The notes: generated by a model not told the origin, from the letters alone. DNA of 64,000 nt from Aptenodytes patagonicus (GCF_965638725.1 NC_134981.1:47892849-47956848), one strand, 5' to 3'. Counted from the stretch's first letter, positions 24,971-37,704 are shown. Numbers and translations: made by a program.

Positions 24971-26289
24971 CAGATGTATTAAAACCTAGGGAAGAGCCAT
25001 CGCGAGGGGAGTCGTGCTGAAAGCGATCTGAAGAAGTTAATTTCCAGAGTAGGGCCGCCCTTTAACTTCTCGTACAGAAGTGGGAGGCAGAGGGGAGGAG
25101 GTCTGTGGTTTGGTGTTACCGGGGCCGCCGGCTGCCGAGCACTTGCGGGACAGTAAAAGGAGACACACTTGTGTGCGCTGTTTCTCTATCTGCACGGCAA
25201 AAGAGAAGTTAAAGACTTCTAGGAAGGAGGGAGGGGTGGGTGTTTGACAGAACCCACCGAAATGCCCCAGACGGGATTTCGTGAAATCAGAGGCAGGTTG
25301 GAATTAATATTATAAAATATTTTCCACGGTCCGTAATTTCCGACCCCATCCAGTTTCGGGCAAGCTAGTCACCTGGCAGACCTGCCCGCCGCGCCCCCCC
25401 CCCCCCCCCCCCCCGCTCTGCGCTGGACAATTTTTTTCAACAATGGTTCCTTTAATCGTGAACTATTGATCCGAAGAGACTGCCTTTCTTTATCCCTCCC
25501 TTCGTGCAGCCGACAGGTGGAATTTCACTGTATACACGTATATTAGAAAACTATCAGTTTCGTCTAGTGGTTGCTGAATAAGCAGACTTGACAGTGTTTA
25601 TTTTACGAAAAGAAAACCTGAGGAAGACACCTCATTTATCTTGAGTGTGTATTTAATGTATGCAGGTGTGCATGTGCTCTCCCATAATGAAAGTAAGAGA
25701 AACAGACCTACATCCACCGCGGTAGGAAGAGCCATATGCCCGGGTATTACAAGTACTTTCCAAAGCGTGGGCACTTGCCAGAACGACTACCGCAGTGCTA
25801 CAGATGTACGGGCGCGGGTCGGTAACCGCACCGAGTCCCAAGCACACACGCCTGAACATACACACGCGTTTCGATGTACACAGATGATTTTCTTTTGCGC
25901 GGAGGGGAGAGAAATACCTTCGGATTAACCATGGATAAGGCTTTCTCAGGCTCAGACAACAAATTAACGCAACAATTGAAATCTCTATTTATCCTTTTGC
26001 TTCCAACACAAATTGTGTAATTTATCATCTAAATATGGGGCCCCACAGACTTCTGCATGCCGTTTTGCTCCATCAACGAAAGGGAAACGTAGAATCAATT
26101 CATCAGGACTCCTGTGGTTTGGAGAAAGGGCAAGTTTAATTATTTTGATTAAAAAAAAAAACAAGCAACTTTCCCGCTGAATTCAATTCAGCGATAGTAT
26201 TTCTGAAATTGACTAGACACTGCATTAAAATAAAAGAAAAAAAAGCCTTCCGTACAGTACAGTCCATAATTGTTTCTACTTTCCTGACA
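24971..26289. other. Mixed noncoding with C21 tract
   Basis: Contains a C21 homopolymer at 25394-25414 and AT-rich sequence at 25420-26250. No exon recognised. Confidence 0.4.
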
Positions 26290-27290
26290 CTCCGAGGCCT
26301 AGCCGGTACGGCTCGCTTCTCCGAGGCGCAGACAGCGGGGGCTGCGCCCTGCCAGGCGGCCGGCGGGTGCCCGGCGCGGGGCGTGCAGGGACAACCGCCT
26401 GGAGCCGGCAGCGCGGCCGGCTGAGAGCCCCTCTGCCCCTCTCCGCGGCAGTTCGCGGAGCCGGAGCCCTGCACTGAAGGCGCGGTCGTACGAGGCACAT
26501 CTTCCGCAGGGGTCCCCGCGGTGATTCCCGCCGAGCCGCCCCCGGGTGCCTCCCCGCTCCTACGGGCGGGCTCGGCGCGGAGCACCGTCGCGGCCGCGGA
26601 GGATCTGCAGCCGCAGCTCTGCCCCGCAGCCTTTGCCTCTCTTTTGGGTCGAGCCCGGAGCTGCGCGGCGCATCACCCCTCCGGGAGGCGACCGGCAGCG
26701 GGGCACGGCGCTCTTCTGCAAGAGAAAAACAGGAACAAGCGGTTTACCCATCTGGAGCTCGCTTGCAGGTCTCCGCCTCAGACCAAATCGATGGACGCCC
26801 ATCTATGCAGAGAGACAACGAAGGCGTTTGGTGCCGCAGCATGGATTCGAAAGCAGCTAGTTAGCGTTGGGAGTGCCGTTTTCCTGCATACACGTACATA
26901 TACACATATGCATGTATCTTTACTCCGTATCTCAGTCGTGCTTTGCAGCGCAGGAAGGCGCAGCTAGCGGGGAACCCGACGCGGCTGCTCGACGTCGCTT
27001 TCACGGTGGTTGCGGAGGGGAAAGGACTTACAGAGAAGGGCGCAGAAGCACTGCAGTAACCTGCGGCAGGTCACCAGGGACGTGCGGGTGAGCGGAGAGG
27101 TGAGTGAGAGGCGGAGGGCGAGCGGACACCTATCTGCTCGGGAGGTGCCCGGCTACGGGCACACGGCGCCCTGTCCCTGCCGGGCACTGGGGGCCCGCCG
27201 GTGTGTGCGGCCCGGCTCCGCGCCGAAAGAGAAGCGGACGAAACTTCGCCGCGGATGGGGGAGCCGCTGGTAACAAGCTGAAAAATGGAA
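26290..27290. other. CpG-rich block, noncoding
   Basis: High CpG content. None of the overlapping open frames has recognisable domains. Confidence 0.5.
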
Positions 27291-27429
27291 CTGTTTTGGT
27301 TAGCAAGTTCCAGCGCAGGGAGCGTTTGACCATGATGATAATTTCCATTATTTCTGTTAAATACAACATTATCAGAGACTACTGAAGTACTTACTGTAAG
27401 TAAGGGAAATTATTACATACAGAGCGGAG

Positions 27430-29450
27430 TCTGTGCCAAGGGGCCATCAAACCAGACCCACTTTCCAACAGATCCCCTGCACAGGACTCAGTTTCGGCGG
27501 GGGCGACCATGCGCACTGCCCTTGCCAGCAACACTGCAAGAAAGGGAGCAGCTGAGAGCAGGCGAGGCCCTCGCCTCCCCTTCCGCCGTCCCGACTCGGG
27601 GACGGGGCTGGCTCTGGACACTTGAAACCAGCCCGCAAGGCCGGGGGGTGTACCAGCCGACACCCCGCTGCCCGGGGGTGCCTCTTGCTGCACCAGAAAA
27701 ATGACCAGGAGCGAATGTATGGCCCAAAGCAGCTGCGGCTGAGGAAGGTTTGGGAGGAGACCAGCTTCAGGGCCAGGGAGCCGCGCACACAGGCCCCGCG
27801 GCTCGGCCAGGCCCCCGGGCTGCGCTGCCCGCCCGCAGCTTACGCCGGTGCCGGCAGAGCCGGCGCGATATCGGCCCCGTCTGCACAAGGCGGGAAGAGC
27901 GCAGTGTGCGGATGTGCAAACTAATCAGCTTTGAAACGGGGTAGGGAAGGGGAAATTTCTTTTATAGGGGATGTGGGACGGGACCTAACACAGTCCTGCT
28001 TGAGAGAAATGTTATACAAGATGCTTGAGAAGAAATAATTTTTAAAAAACTAATTAAAAATATATAAATCACCCAACAGAAACAAAGAAATATGTGGAAG
28101 GAAACATTTCTGGATAGAGACACTGTGTGTGGCATAAAAAGCAATTGAATACATAAGGGCTTCATTAAATTTCCAATAGATAACATTTGGCTAAATCTAT
28201 CCCTACATTAAAACTCTGCATAATAGTACCATAAACTAAAAAGTTTCTTTTTGTGTGGTCCTTCTGGAGGAACTGATTGAAACATTAGCCCCCATATAGA
28301 GCAATCCCCTGCCAATTTAGCTCCAGTAATTCGTCTCTCAGCCCTACGGGGATATGATGAGAAAAGGAGACGAGTTAATGAATCCACACTTTGAAGTTGG
28401 GAGGAGGAGAAGGAGGCGACACCATCCTGTTTGTCCCACCAGCTTGTTTATTAGGACCCAGCCTATTTTGGAGGGATTGTTCAACTAGGCTCCATCCCTG
28501 CGAGGACTACACGTCCCCTCTGTTCGCCTTGAAAGCCGGGGGGGCATCGCGGGCCATTTGCATGCGAATGGTGAGCTGCGGCCCGGCGGTGCTGCGAGTC
28601 CATCAAAGGGCTGTGGGGCCAGCGCCTTTTGTGGAGGCACCTGCTCCGGCGCCTCGGCCGCGCTGCACCGTGCAGCGCAGCGGCGCGGGGTCCCGGGCCC
28701 TGGGGCCGAGGCCAGGCGGCTTCCCGGAGGACTTGGAGAAAATAAGTGAAGGGGTGTCTCCTCCCCCCCAGCCCCCTTCCCCGATCCCTTTCCTCAGCGC
28801 TTAAAAAATAAAATCGCACCACATATTGCAATTTCTTCTGCCGGCAAGTTTCCAGCTTGCCTACCAACTCCCAGGTGAAGGCCCTGTCCACACACGGTGC
28901 AGACGACCGGCATAAAGCATGGAAGGAACAAGTGGCCTAGCAGTTTCCTTGTCATATACCTTTGAACAATGTTTGCCTCAATAAAGCTGAGGGAAGGACG
29001 GCAGGCATGCTCGGACCCCGCCGCCTGCCCGGGCAGGGGACGGCCCACATGCACGGGACATCACCTCGCTCCCCAGGGTTTGCTGCGAGGAAGCCAAGAA
29101 AACAAATAACGGGTCACCAGAACCTGCTCTTCATATTTAACTGCATGGGGGCAGCGCAAAGATTCACATGGCCTCTCACCCTCTGCTCGAGCAGCCAGAA
29201 AACAGACCAACCACAAGCAGCACCCCGCCTTGGGGGAGCCCGGTACCGCCGCGGTAACGGCTAGACCCGCCTTTTCCCTCTCAAAACTTTTTCCTCTGAA
29301 AATTTTTCCCTTCTTGATTTTAGCCGTATCTCCGTGGGGCGCCTAAGCCGGGCTCGGTACCGCACTCTGGACCGGCGCGGCAGCCCGGCGCTTCCCCCCG
29401 CGGACCCCGGCGGGGGGCGCGGGCCCGGCTGGGCCTGGGGAAAGCGAGTT
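27430..29450. other. Alternating CpG-rich and AT-rich noncoding DNA
   Basis: CpG-rich sub-blocks at 27430-27930, 28480-28780 and 29220-29440 alternate with AT-rich stretches (27960-28390, 28800-28990). No coding signal. Confidence 0.4.
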
Positions 29451-30760
29451 AATCGTTCCCTCGTGAATAACGATGCGTTCTCCCCAAAGGGCAATTATGC
29501 GATGTCTCTGGGTTCTTTTCCCTTTTATTCTAAAAATTAAATGGGACTGTATGCAGTTGTCCTCTAAGGGACCCGGGACACCCAAAGAGGCCCTCCAGAT
29601 GCATACTGCGAATAGAGCCCAGCAGACATCATACGTTCAGTCTTTCCGCTTATTGAAAACCATTATTTTAATCCCGCATTGCTACAAAACAAAACAGAAA
29701 AGCATAACTTTTCTATCCACAAGAATACTTAAAACCAAGGTAACGAGGTACTTCGATATGTAAAAGCATGTAACCATACAACCTTTCCCTTCCCACTCCA
29801 AAGAACACTAAAAGACATCCCTCCCTTTTTTTTCTTTTACGAAAATTTATCCTTGAATCTACCAAATTGTTATAAATATAGTCGTACTTGAAAAGCGCCT
29901 TCCTGATTTGAAAAACAAGTGTTCCTAGTCCATAACAAGCAACCACTCTTAAAACGTACGATTGTCTTTTCACGTCTAAGCTCTGAATATTTGAGGCGAA
30001 CTTTTTGGTTAAAAAATTATTTTAGTCTATGAAATAGATATATATCGATCTTACGCATGTTAAGATGAGAGTTCAAAATAAAAAAAAGCTCCTTTCACGG
30101 TTTGGTTCGTACACTTATCCTTACTTCAGTAGCTCGTGCATTTAATCAGCTCATCACACGAGGATATTTCAATGCTCATTTTATATTATATGTATTGAAA
30201 AGTAGAAACACATGTCCGTATTATCGCTATAGAAACATAAGAGGCTAGGACAAATCTCTCTGAAGTTCAGTACACGCCCCTTATTATTATTTTCCTTTGG
30301 GCCTCTTGGAAATCAAACTGTGATGTGGTTGTGATTTAGAACTCACCCAAAAGTATAAAAATAGTTTAAAACCGTCTTTTTAATCAATCCCCTGATTGGA
30401 TCCTCACAGAACTGGGCTTTACTCCCGCGAGAGAGACCTATTTCTCTTTATTCCCTCTTTTGTCCTTGCTCTTTTGTTTGTTTGTTCGTTTTTGGTTTTG
30501 TTTTTTTTTTTCACTCTCTGCTAGGGCTAACAATGGTTTGACTGTGAAGATCATATTCTGATCTTCTTCGCGGTCAAATCCAGTCATAATAAATTTCAAG
30601 CTGTAAAATTCCTTGGCTATTGTGCTATTAATACCGAAGAAAAAAACCCTATCAATGTCGCAAAGAAGGGAGCAGTATTAAGGAGGGAACGGTCCGAAGC
30701 CAATTGTTTGGCTAGGCTCCTTTGGTCTTTTGGTTTGGTTGCTTTGGGGATTTTTTTTGA
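29451..30760. other. AT-rich flank downstream of FOXD1
   Basis: AT-rich, noncoding. It includes an imperfect inverted repeat at 30537-30578 (TTTGAC / GAAGATCA, 5-nt loop, TGATCTTC / GTCAAA) about 200 bp beyond the predicted FOXD1 mRNA end. Confidence 0.4.
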
Positions 30761-31373
30761 AAATTAAAAATTTTATTTTTGAAAATGTGTAAAAATTTTA
30801 CATTAAAATGGTACAATGATACTTGCCAGTAATTTTTAACAATATTCTTTTTAAAGAATACGCATAAAGTACAAAATAAAAGCTCCATAAGTCTATTATA
30901 ATACAAAACACAGGTTAAAATAAGAAATTATAATCTTGACTTTCTTCTGTGTAAACATGTTAAACTTTTCTTTTCTTTTATAAAAGTACGAGACAAGTGT
31001 ACTAAAATGAAAAAGTATTGCTTTGCTGTCGTCCCTCAAGCCTTTTTTTCCTGTACGTTACTGTTTTTAAGCTCCTAGACCTGAGAATCTCTGAACTTTA
31101 ACGGTTTAGAGACGTGGGGTTTTTTGTTTGTTTTTTAAGGAGTAACGAGTAACTTGCCAATAGCATGACCGTCTGCCCATGCAGCATCTAGACCTGGCTT
31201 TGCATAAATATAGGTCCCGGGCGGCCCGCCGGCCGCGGAGGACGGCCCCCGAGCCCCACCGCGCAAATGCCGCGCAAAGCTCGCAGCTCCACTGCTCGCG
31301 GCGTCTGCCGGGCATCCGAGCGGCGGAGAAAGGAGATAGCCCAGATCCTACCTTCGGAAAGACTCCGAAATCC
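30755..31373 (-). other. FOXD1: Predicted FOXD1 3' UTR
   Basis: AT-rich sequence between the FOXD1 stop codon and the poly(A) signal, with no competing signal nearer the stop. Extent is inferred from the AATAAA position only. Confidence 0.5.
30772..30777 (-). terminator. FOXD1: FOXD1 poly(A) signal AATAAA
   Basis: On the minus strand AATAAA lies about 600 bp past the FOXD1 stop codon, in AT-rich sequence and followed by a T-rich downstream element. It predicts an mRNA 3' end near 30750 and a 3' UTR of about 620 nt. Confidence 0.6.
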
Positions 31374-32576
31374 TTAACTGTTAGAGATCCGGGCCGCGAA
31401 GCCGGGGACGGCGGGCAAGGCAGTGGCGGGGGGCAGGCCGCCGCCGGCGCTCCCCAGCGAGCGGTCCAGGCCCGGCGCCGCGGCCGACTGAGAGGCGCAG
31501 CTGCTGCCCGCGCCGGGGCCGCTCCCCCCCCCGATGATACTCTCGATGGAGAAGGGCGAGAGGGCCAGCGCCGCACCGCTGCCGGGCTTGGCGGCGTGCA
31601 GTGAGGCCGCCAGCGCCCGGCCCAGCGGGTGCGCGTAGCCGAAGGGCGTCCGTGCCAGCTCCGCCGCTGGCAGCAAGGGGCCCGGCGGCGCAGCAGCGGC
31701 GGGCAGCGCCGATCCGGGGACGCTGCCGGGGGCGGCGGGGGGCTGGCGGGCTGGCGGGGAGGAGTAGTGGAAGGCGAAGAGGGCGGAGTGGGGGTGGTAG
31801 GGCTGGAGCTGGAGGCCGTAGCCGCAGCCGTAGGGTCCGTAGGCGCAGGGCGGCTGCTGCGGGGGCTGGGGCGAGGGCTGCGGGAGGAAGGCGGTGGGGT
31901 CCACGGCGCGCAGCAGCAGCTCGGGCGCCGGGAGCTGCCGCTTGAAGCGCTTTCGGCGGCGCAGGAAACTCCCGTTGTCGAACATGTCGGCAGAGTCGGG
32001 GTCCAGCGTCCAGTAGTTGCCCTTGCCCGGGTTGCCGGGCTCCCGGGGGATCTTGACGAAGCAGTCGTTGAGGGAGAGGTTGTGGCGGATGCTGTTCTGC
32101 CAGGCGGGGAACTTCTCCCGGTAGTAGGGGAAGCGCCCGCTGATGAACTCGCAGATCTCGCTCAGCGTCAGCCGCTTCTTGGGGCTCTGCAGGATGGCCA
32201 TGGTGATCAGGGCGATGTAGGAGTAGGGCGGCTTCACCAGGCTGTTCTTGCCGCCGCGCACCCCGCCGCCGCCCGCTGCCGCCGCCTTCTGCGGGCCGCC
32301 TCGCGACGGGGGCCGCAAGCCTCCAGGCCCGGCCCCGCCGCCCGCACCGCCGCCGCGCACGGGCGACCGCAGTAGCAGGGTGTCGTCGTGGAGGTCGCCC
32401 ACATCCTCCTCGTCCTCTTCCTCCTCCTCCTCCTCGTCCTCGGCGTAGGAGCGGCGGCGGGGGCGGCAGGGCTGCGGCTCCTCGTCGTCCTCCTCTTCGT
32501 CTTCCTCGCCCACCACATCGATGTCGGTCTCCTCAGCCAGCATCGACGCCTCGGACATCTCCGAGCTCAGGGTCAT
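31374..32576 (-). CDS. FOXD1: Forkhead box protein D1
   Basis: Intronless 400-residue forkhead transcription factor. Residues 1-25 ([11 protein letters not shown]... then [10 protein letters not shown]) match the FOXD1 N terminus and separate it from FOXD2 and FOXD3. Acidic stretches follow (24-33, 46-58). The forkhead domain spans about 113-212, with the PPYSYIALI opening, recognition helix [13 protein letters not shown] (161-173) and basic tail [19 protein letters not shown] segment (251-260) and [10 protein letters not shown] (341-350), an eh1-type Groucho-binding motif, follow; the C terminus AARISNS matches FOXD1 orthologues. Family knowledge: nuclear regulator of temporal retina identity and kidney stroma. 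I chose the ATG at 32574-32576 because the frame stays open 120 codons further upstream but only as low-complexity 5' UTR. The Ala/Gly/Pro runs are shorter than in mammals. The gene sits within a CpG island. Confidence 0.97.
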   Translation of the reverse strand: MTLSSEMSEASMLAEETDIDVVGEEDEEEDDEEPQPCRPRRRSYAEDEEEEEEEDEEDVGDLHDDTLLLRSPVRGGGAGGGAGPGGLRPPSRGGPQKAAAAGGGGVRGGKNSLVKPPYSYIALITMAILQSPKKRLTLSEICEFISGRFPYYREKFPAWQNSIRHNLSLNDCFVKIPREPGNPGKGNYWTLDPDSADMFDNGSFLRRRKRFKRQLPAPELLLRAVDPTAFLPQPSPQPPQQPPCAYGPYGCGYGLQLQPYHPHSALFAFHYSSPPARQPPAAPGSVPGSALPAAAAPPGPLLPAAELARTPFGYAHPLGRALAASLHAAKPGSGAALALSPFSIESIIGGGSGPGAGSSCASQSAAAPGLDRSLGSAGGGLPPATALPAVPGFAARISNS

Positions 32577-33090
32577 GGCGCGGCGGCGGGGCAGCGCATC
32601 CGCGGCGGCCGGCGCGGCGCGGCGGGCGGGCGAGCGCGCTCCCAGCCGCCGCCAGGCCCCTGCGCCGCTCCGCGGAGAGCCGCCCCGTCGCCGCCGCCGT
32701 GGGCAGGCGGGCTGCTCCGAGCCGCGCCGCGAAAGCTCTCCTGCCGCCCGCTCGGAGGCGGCGGCTGGTTTGGGTTTTGTTTCGGGGTATTTTTTGCTGC
32801 TTTTAAAATTTTTTCTCTCTTCCTTCCCCCCCCTTTTTTTTGTCTTTTGTTTTTTGTTTGGGGTTGGGGGGGCGGAGGGGCTGTGCCACCGCGCCTGGAA
32901 GTCGGTTCCCCCTTCTTTCTCCTCACCAGACATCAATGGATGCGGGGCAGGAGGGAGCGCGCCTAGTCCTGGGAGGAGGAGAGGGGAGAAGAAGGAGGAG
33001 GCTGGCGAGGAGGGAGGGCGGAGGTGGGCAGTTTGCCGGGCCTTAGGAAAGACTGTGGCCGAGTCCCAGAGAGGGCGTCCTTCCTCCCCG

Positions 33091-33100
33091 CCTTATAGCG
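33091..33100 (-). promoter_or_regulatory. FOXD1: TATA-like element of FOXD1 promoter
   Basis: The minus strand reads CGCTATAAGG about 515 bp upstream of the start codon, inside the CpG island. It would place transcription start near 33065 and give a 5' UTR of about 490 nt. Position and match are seen; use is inferred. Confidence 0.45.
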
Positions 33101-33774
33101 AGGGGCCCCGTCACAGGGCTCCCAGCGTTAGAGCGTGGCGGGGCGGGCGGCGGTCCCGGGCGGCGGTCCCGGGCGGCGCCGTGCCCCCTCCCCCCGCAGG
33201 GCGCCTCGTCGCCCGCCCCGGCCCCCCGCCCTCGCCCCACCAGGATGGGCTGTGCTGGGCCGCGGAGTGACCGGGGCCGTCTTTAGTGGAAAAGGGGAAA
33301 ATAAAAACACCCCCCCGAAGAAAAAAGTGTAGGTTTGTCCCAAAGTGCTGGAGCATCTTCCCAGGAGCCTTCCGAAGGGTGCCGGGAGCTCTGCATCTTC
33401 CTGGGCTGCCCCCGGGGACTGGGTCCTGTTTCCCGTGGGAAGGAAGAAAAGCGCCTTATGGCCGAGATTTCAGCGCCGCGTCGCTGTTTCCTCACCCGGC
33501 GCTCCGCGGCGCGGGGCGGCGTGGGGCCGGCCTGAGACGGGGGCTGCGGGAAAGCCCTGCCGCCGGGGTGCCGGCGGGGGTGGCCGGGAGGTGGCTTGGC
33601 GAGAAAGAGTATTTGGCGGGACATGTCTCAAAGCCCTCTAAAAGAAAGTTCTTTCCCCAAAAAATCAGGCCGGAGAGGGAGGTGGTGAGTTAATAAACTT
33701 CAGATGAAGACATCTGTCCGCGGGATAGTATAGAAACATCTCTCCCTTCTCCTTCCTCTTCCCCCTCCAGAGTT

Positions 33775-34320
33775 TAATTCATTTAAGAATGAAATCAAAT
33801 ATCTCTAGAGGTCGACCTCGCAAGCTCTCAAAGAACCGCCTCCAAAGCACACCACTAATATCACAGTTTATTTGTAAGGCTATTGTTTTTAACGGGAGAG
33901 AAGCAGCTCCCTCCATTATGGGAAACACTAACAGAATTAGCATTACCTCTTTCTTATGCAAAGGAAAACAATCCACCGGCCTTTAAAATGCCAATTCTGC
34001 TTTGAGCGCAGGAGCAACAATCCAAAGAAAGCGACACAAAGGGTTACTTCCTAATTATGCCTCACCGTTCCTAGTTTCAGGTGATACATACGAGGACAGC
34101 AGAAGACCAGGGAGCCCCTTTATGCGAGGGCTCGCAGAGGAAAAAATTACCTTGGACATAAATATAATCACCGTGGTCTTAAAAAGAAACACCTTGAAAA
34201 TTCCCATCGCTCCTAGTTCTGGCAGAATAACCCACAATCAGAATCCGATTAGAATCGGAGCAATAGAAGCAATTCGTGCTCCGACAGAAATCATCGTGAG
34301 AAGGGCAGACTGATACCTAG
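33775..34320. promoter_or_regulatory. Candidate upstream FOXD1 enhancer
   Basis: A sharply bounded AT-rich island about 0.7 kb upstream of the FOXD1 promoter, between CpG-rich sequences. It contains an octamer-like ATGCAAAG (33956-33963) three bases from a Sox-like AACAAT (33967-33972), a GTTTATTTGT/ATTGTTTT FOX/Sox cluster near 33868-33890, and several TAAT cores (CTAATTATGCC near 34051). All of these are short motifs and I could not test conservation. Confidence 0.4.
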
Positions 34321-34949
34321 CGTCCTTACTTCTCAAATCTCGCTTCTCAAACAACTGAAATACACCATTTTCTTGAAATGCGTTTTCTATACATCGTCCT
34401 AATTCATAGCTTCAAGCCACCCTGTTTCAAACCCAGTTTCATGGATTTACAACATAATCCTTTCTACTATTTCCAAATAATCCTATTTACATTTTGTTCA
34501 CTACTAAGGCGCCTGCAGGAGAATACCACCAAAAGTTACAAAAGGGAGAAAAAAAAAAAAACCAACCCCCAAACTCGCTACTATTTTTTCCTGTGGAAAG
34601 ATTGATAACGTCACTGGAGAATTACAGCTCATAGGAAGTAAAATGCCCTTTTGAATTAGTTTTGGGATCCTAGGGCAAGTTACTAAAAGGATGGCAGAAA
34701 GATAACTTTTCCTCTCTGAGAGGTTTTTCCTCTTTACAAAGGGTTAGTATTTTTCCTTTTTACACTCTTTCTGTTCTTTTTATTCTTGCTCTTCTCCTGG
34801 TACTTGCTGATGTGTCCTGACGTTTAAAACCATCTTAAAAACAAAAACCCAAGCTCTAAATAGGAAGAACGGTGGAGTTTAAAAATTTATAGGGAAGAAC
34901 TGCTGTAGCAACAAAGCAGAACCAGAAGAGTCGAATCTGCCCATGATCT
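34321..34949. other. AT-rich noncoding
   Basis: No exon or repeat recognised. Confidence 0.35.
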
Positions 34950-35980
34950 CCTGCTAAAACCCACACAGGACGCACCGGTGTTTCACTGAGCGTGTGACAC
35001 CGGCGTCTCTTTCGCAGCACCGGGTCCCCGGGAGCACCGCGGCCCCGGCGTACCGGGAGGGCCCCGGCTGGGGCGCGGGTCCTCCTGGACGTGGCCGGCC
35101 GGGCTGGCGGGGCCCTCGGGGGGGCTGGGGACCCCCCCTTGCAGACTTGGGCAATACTGGAAGCCCTAGTCCGTCACCGCGGGGGAGGCCGAGGGGCTTG
35201 CTTTCTAGAGGGCAGCTGAGCCAGCCCCCAGTGCGGACAATTAAGACCTGGTGTTATTGCAGCCTCTACGTGTCCCCGGAGATCGCGACTTGTCTTTGTG
35301 CTGCCAGCATAGCATTTTCCGCTTGTTCCCTTCCCAACCTGGCAGGTGTCTTCTTAAAAGGGAAAGAAAGAAAAGAAGAAAGGCGAGCGGCGGCACAGCC
35401 ATGAGCGGCGGCAGACGCGTTTCCTGAGGTAGGGCACCAGCGCCCGCCGCCCGCTGCCCCCGGGGCCGCGGCCGCGGGGTTTGCCCTGTCCCCAGGCCGC
35501 AGGGCAGCGCGGCGTCCCCCGCCCCGCCCCGCGGCCGGCCCCACTGCGCTCCGGGAGATGCTCTCCGTGGACGGGGGATGCCACCTACCGGCAAGGAGGG
35601 CCAGGCGGAGGCGGATTGGCCGGCTCCGGGCCGCCGTGTGCCGGGGCAGGGTGTCCGACGTGGCCCCCCGACCAAAGCAGCCCCCAGGAAGGACAGGGCA
35701 AGACAGGACCACCCCGCCCGGAGACTGAGCAGGACCCCGAGACCCTAAGGAACAGCAGCGTTTTGGAGGGACCTGACCCCCCCCCCCAAGAGAAACGGCC
35801 ATGGGGCCGCTTTCTGAGCGCAAAGGCTGAAACTGCCCCGACCACCTCCCCCCGCACCCCCCCGGGGCTCCGCCGCCTCGCAGTCCTCCCCGGGGGAGTG
35901 GGAAATGGGGCTGCCCCCCTCTTGGGCCACACACCCACCCGCGAAACGGCCACCCCGGGCTTGGGACCTCGGGGGCTGTC
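34950..35980. other. CpG island upstream of FOXD1
   Basis: High-density CpG block about 1.9 kb upstream of the FOXD1 promoter, separated from it by AT-rich sequence. It could hold another promoter (for example of a noncoding transcript). Its open frames on both strands are Pro/Arg/Gly-rich and domain-free, so I call no protein. Confidence 0.55.
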
Positions 35981-37700
35981 TTCTGTGATTTCCTGCCTGT
36001 TGTGAATGATGTAACATAACATGCACCTAAAACCACAGTAGCAGAGAAGTGAGATGTGAAATACAGGTATGCAGGTAGGGTTTATTTTTTATTACTTGGG
36101 TTTATTAATATTCATTATAAACTTTAATTAGATAATATACACACAATTCCTGCATGCATATACAGAACATCCCACATTTTATCAGTGTGGTGTATGCATG
36201 GGATCAAACCACTCTGGTAATCCATACAAGCAGTCCTGGTGGCTCCTGCCCTTTACCGGAGCCTGTGCCCCTCTCCAGCACCAAGGCTGAGCCCCTGGTG
36301 TCCACAGCTCCTGCAGGGCAGTGAGGACAGGAGCTTCCCCCCAAGCCTCGTCCCCCAGATCCAAACCTGAGAAGGGGTTGGGTATTTTGGCAGCTCTCCG
36401 CTGCTGGAGGTGGCCGGAGACCCCAGCAAGCCAGGGCATCCTGGCTCAGATGGTGCTTCCAGGGACTCTGGGCAGGAGCCAGACTGGGTGGACCCACCAT
36501 CACCTCCCTGTGATGGGCTCTGGGGGACATTGTCCCTCAGGTCCCCTGAAGCGCTCCGGGGCACACACCCTTCCTACAGCTGTTGTGCCCATGCTTGAGC
36601 AGGGCACCCAGGAGCCCATGTTGGGACAAGGGATAAATGAGCCTACAGAACCCCCCTGGCCCTTTATTCAAAATCAAAGACCACCCTGGGCACAGTTTGG
36701 GGCACTTTCATGCAGCCACACTGGCACACTGGCTGAGGTGCTGTGGGTTTTCTGGGGTTGCCCCTGACTGTGCAGCAGGATGCCAGAGCCTTCTCCAGCA
36801 CCACATGAGTCAGGTGCCTGGTGGTGGTGTGCATCCCTGGGTGATTTGTCAAATGTTTGGCTAGGTGCAGCCTGCGGAAAACGAGGTAGAGCCTAGCCAC
36901 CAGCTATACATGCTGGAGCTGAAGGCCTGCTGCACCTTGCAAAACTCCAACCTCAAAGGCTGTGCTTTTTTTTGCACGGCTTTGTACATCTCCACACTGA
37001 GATCCAAGTCTTACCTGCAGAACCAGACTTTCCATTATTGAAATAAAACCATTTCCTGAATAATTTACGCTTTCTATCAATGTAGTTCCTTGGGCCAAAG
37101 ATTGGACTGGATTCTGCGCTGCTTGCTTCATGGAAAGAAAAAATTCTTCAGCAATGACCCCGTAACAGGATGGTGGTGTCCATGACAGGGACCATTGCAG
37201 CCATAGCTGTGGCCTCCATTGTCCAGTATCACAGTGACCACCAGTTTAGCCCCACATTTTTCCGGGTTTATCCCCCTCTTCCCTTGCTGTGTAGTTCTGG
37301 GGGAAGGTAACACTTCCCTTAAGCCTCCTGCAGAGGCTGGGGTTACAAACAGGGTCTGTGTGACCAGGCCAAAAAGCAACGCATTGGTGAGGGGCTGCAG
37401 CTGAAAAAGGCTGAAGGAAAATCTGGGGCTTCCTGCCATACCTACTGCTGAAAAAAGTTTGTCACCCTTGGAGATGACCCTACCACCCCCTCCATTGTCA
37501 AACTTTGTTTTTTTCTTCTTGACCAAGTTCATGGTTTTTTTTTTCTTTTTCTTTCTTCTTTTCCCCCTTTGTTCTATAATTCTTACAGGGCAGATACATT
37601 TGCTGTGACTGGTGAAAGTCACTTCCTTTTTAAAGGCCCTTTTGGGCCTTTACTTTCTGTAAAATTTGATTAAATGTTCTCAGGACCCTTCTGCGCTTCT
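35981..37700. other. Intergenic, no gene recognised
   Basis: Moderately GC-rich without CpG enrichment. I searched both strands for BTF3 exons and the last ANKRA2 exon and found neither. A 164-codon minus frame (37128-37622) is low-complexity at its start and matches nothing I know. Confidence 0.4.
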
Positions 37701-37704
37701 CGTT

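Larger units (their letters stand above)
31180..33560. other. FOXD1: FOXD1 CpG island
   Basis: CpG-dense DNA covers the whole FOXD1 coding region, 5' UTR, predicted promoter and about 450 bp beyond. Open frames antisense to FOXD1 (for example 31629-32375) are compositional shadows. Confidence 0.75.

Noticed and set aside
31629-32375. 248-codon frame antisense to FOXD1
   Set aside because: Shadow of the GC-rich FOXD1 coding sequence.
32577-32936. In-frame extension of FOXD1 by 120 codons
   Set aside because: The known FOXD1 N terminus begins at the internal ATG (32574-32576). The extension is low-complexity Lys/Arg/Pro sequence typical of translated CpG-rich 5' UTR.
37128-37622. Minus-strand 164-codon frame
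   Set aside because: Lys-run start, no domain, and no splice or promoter context.
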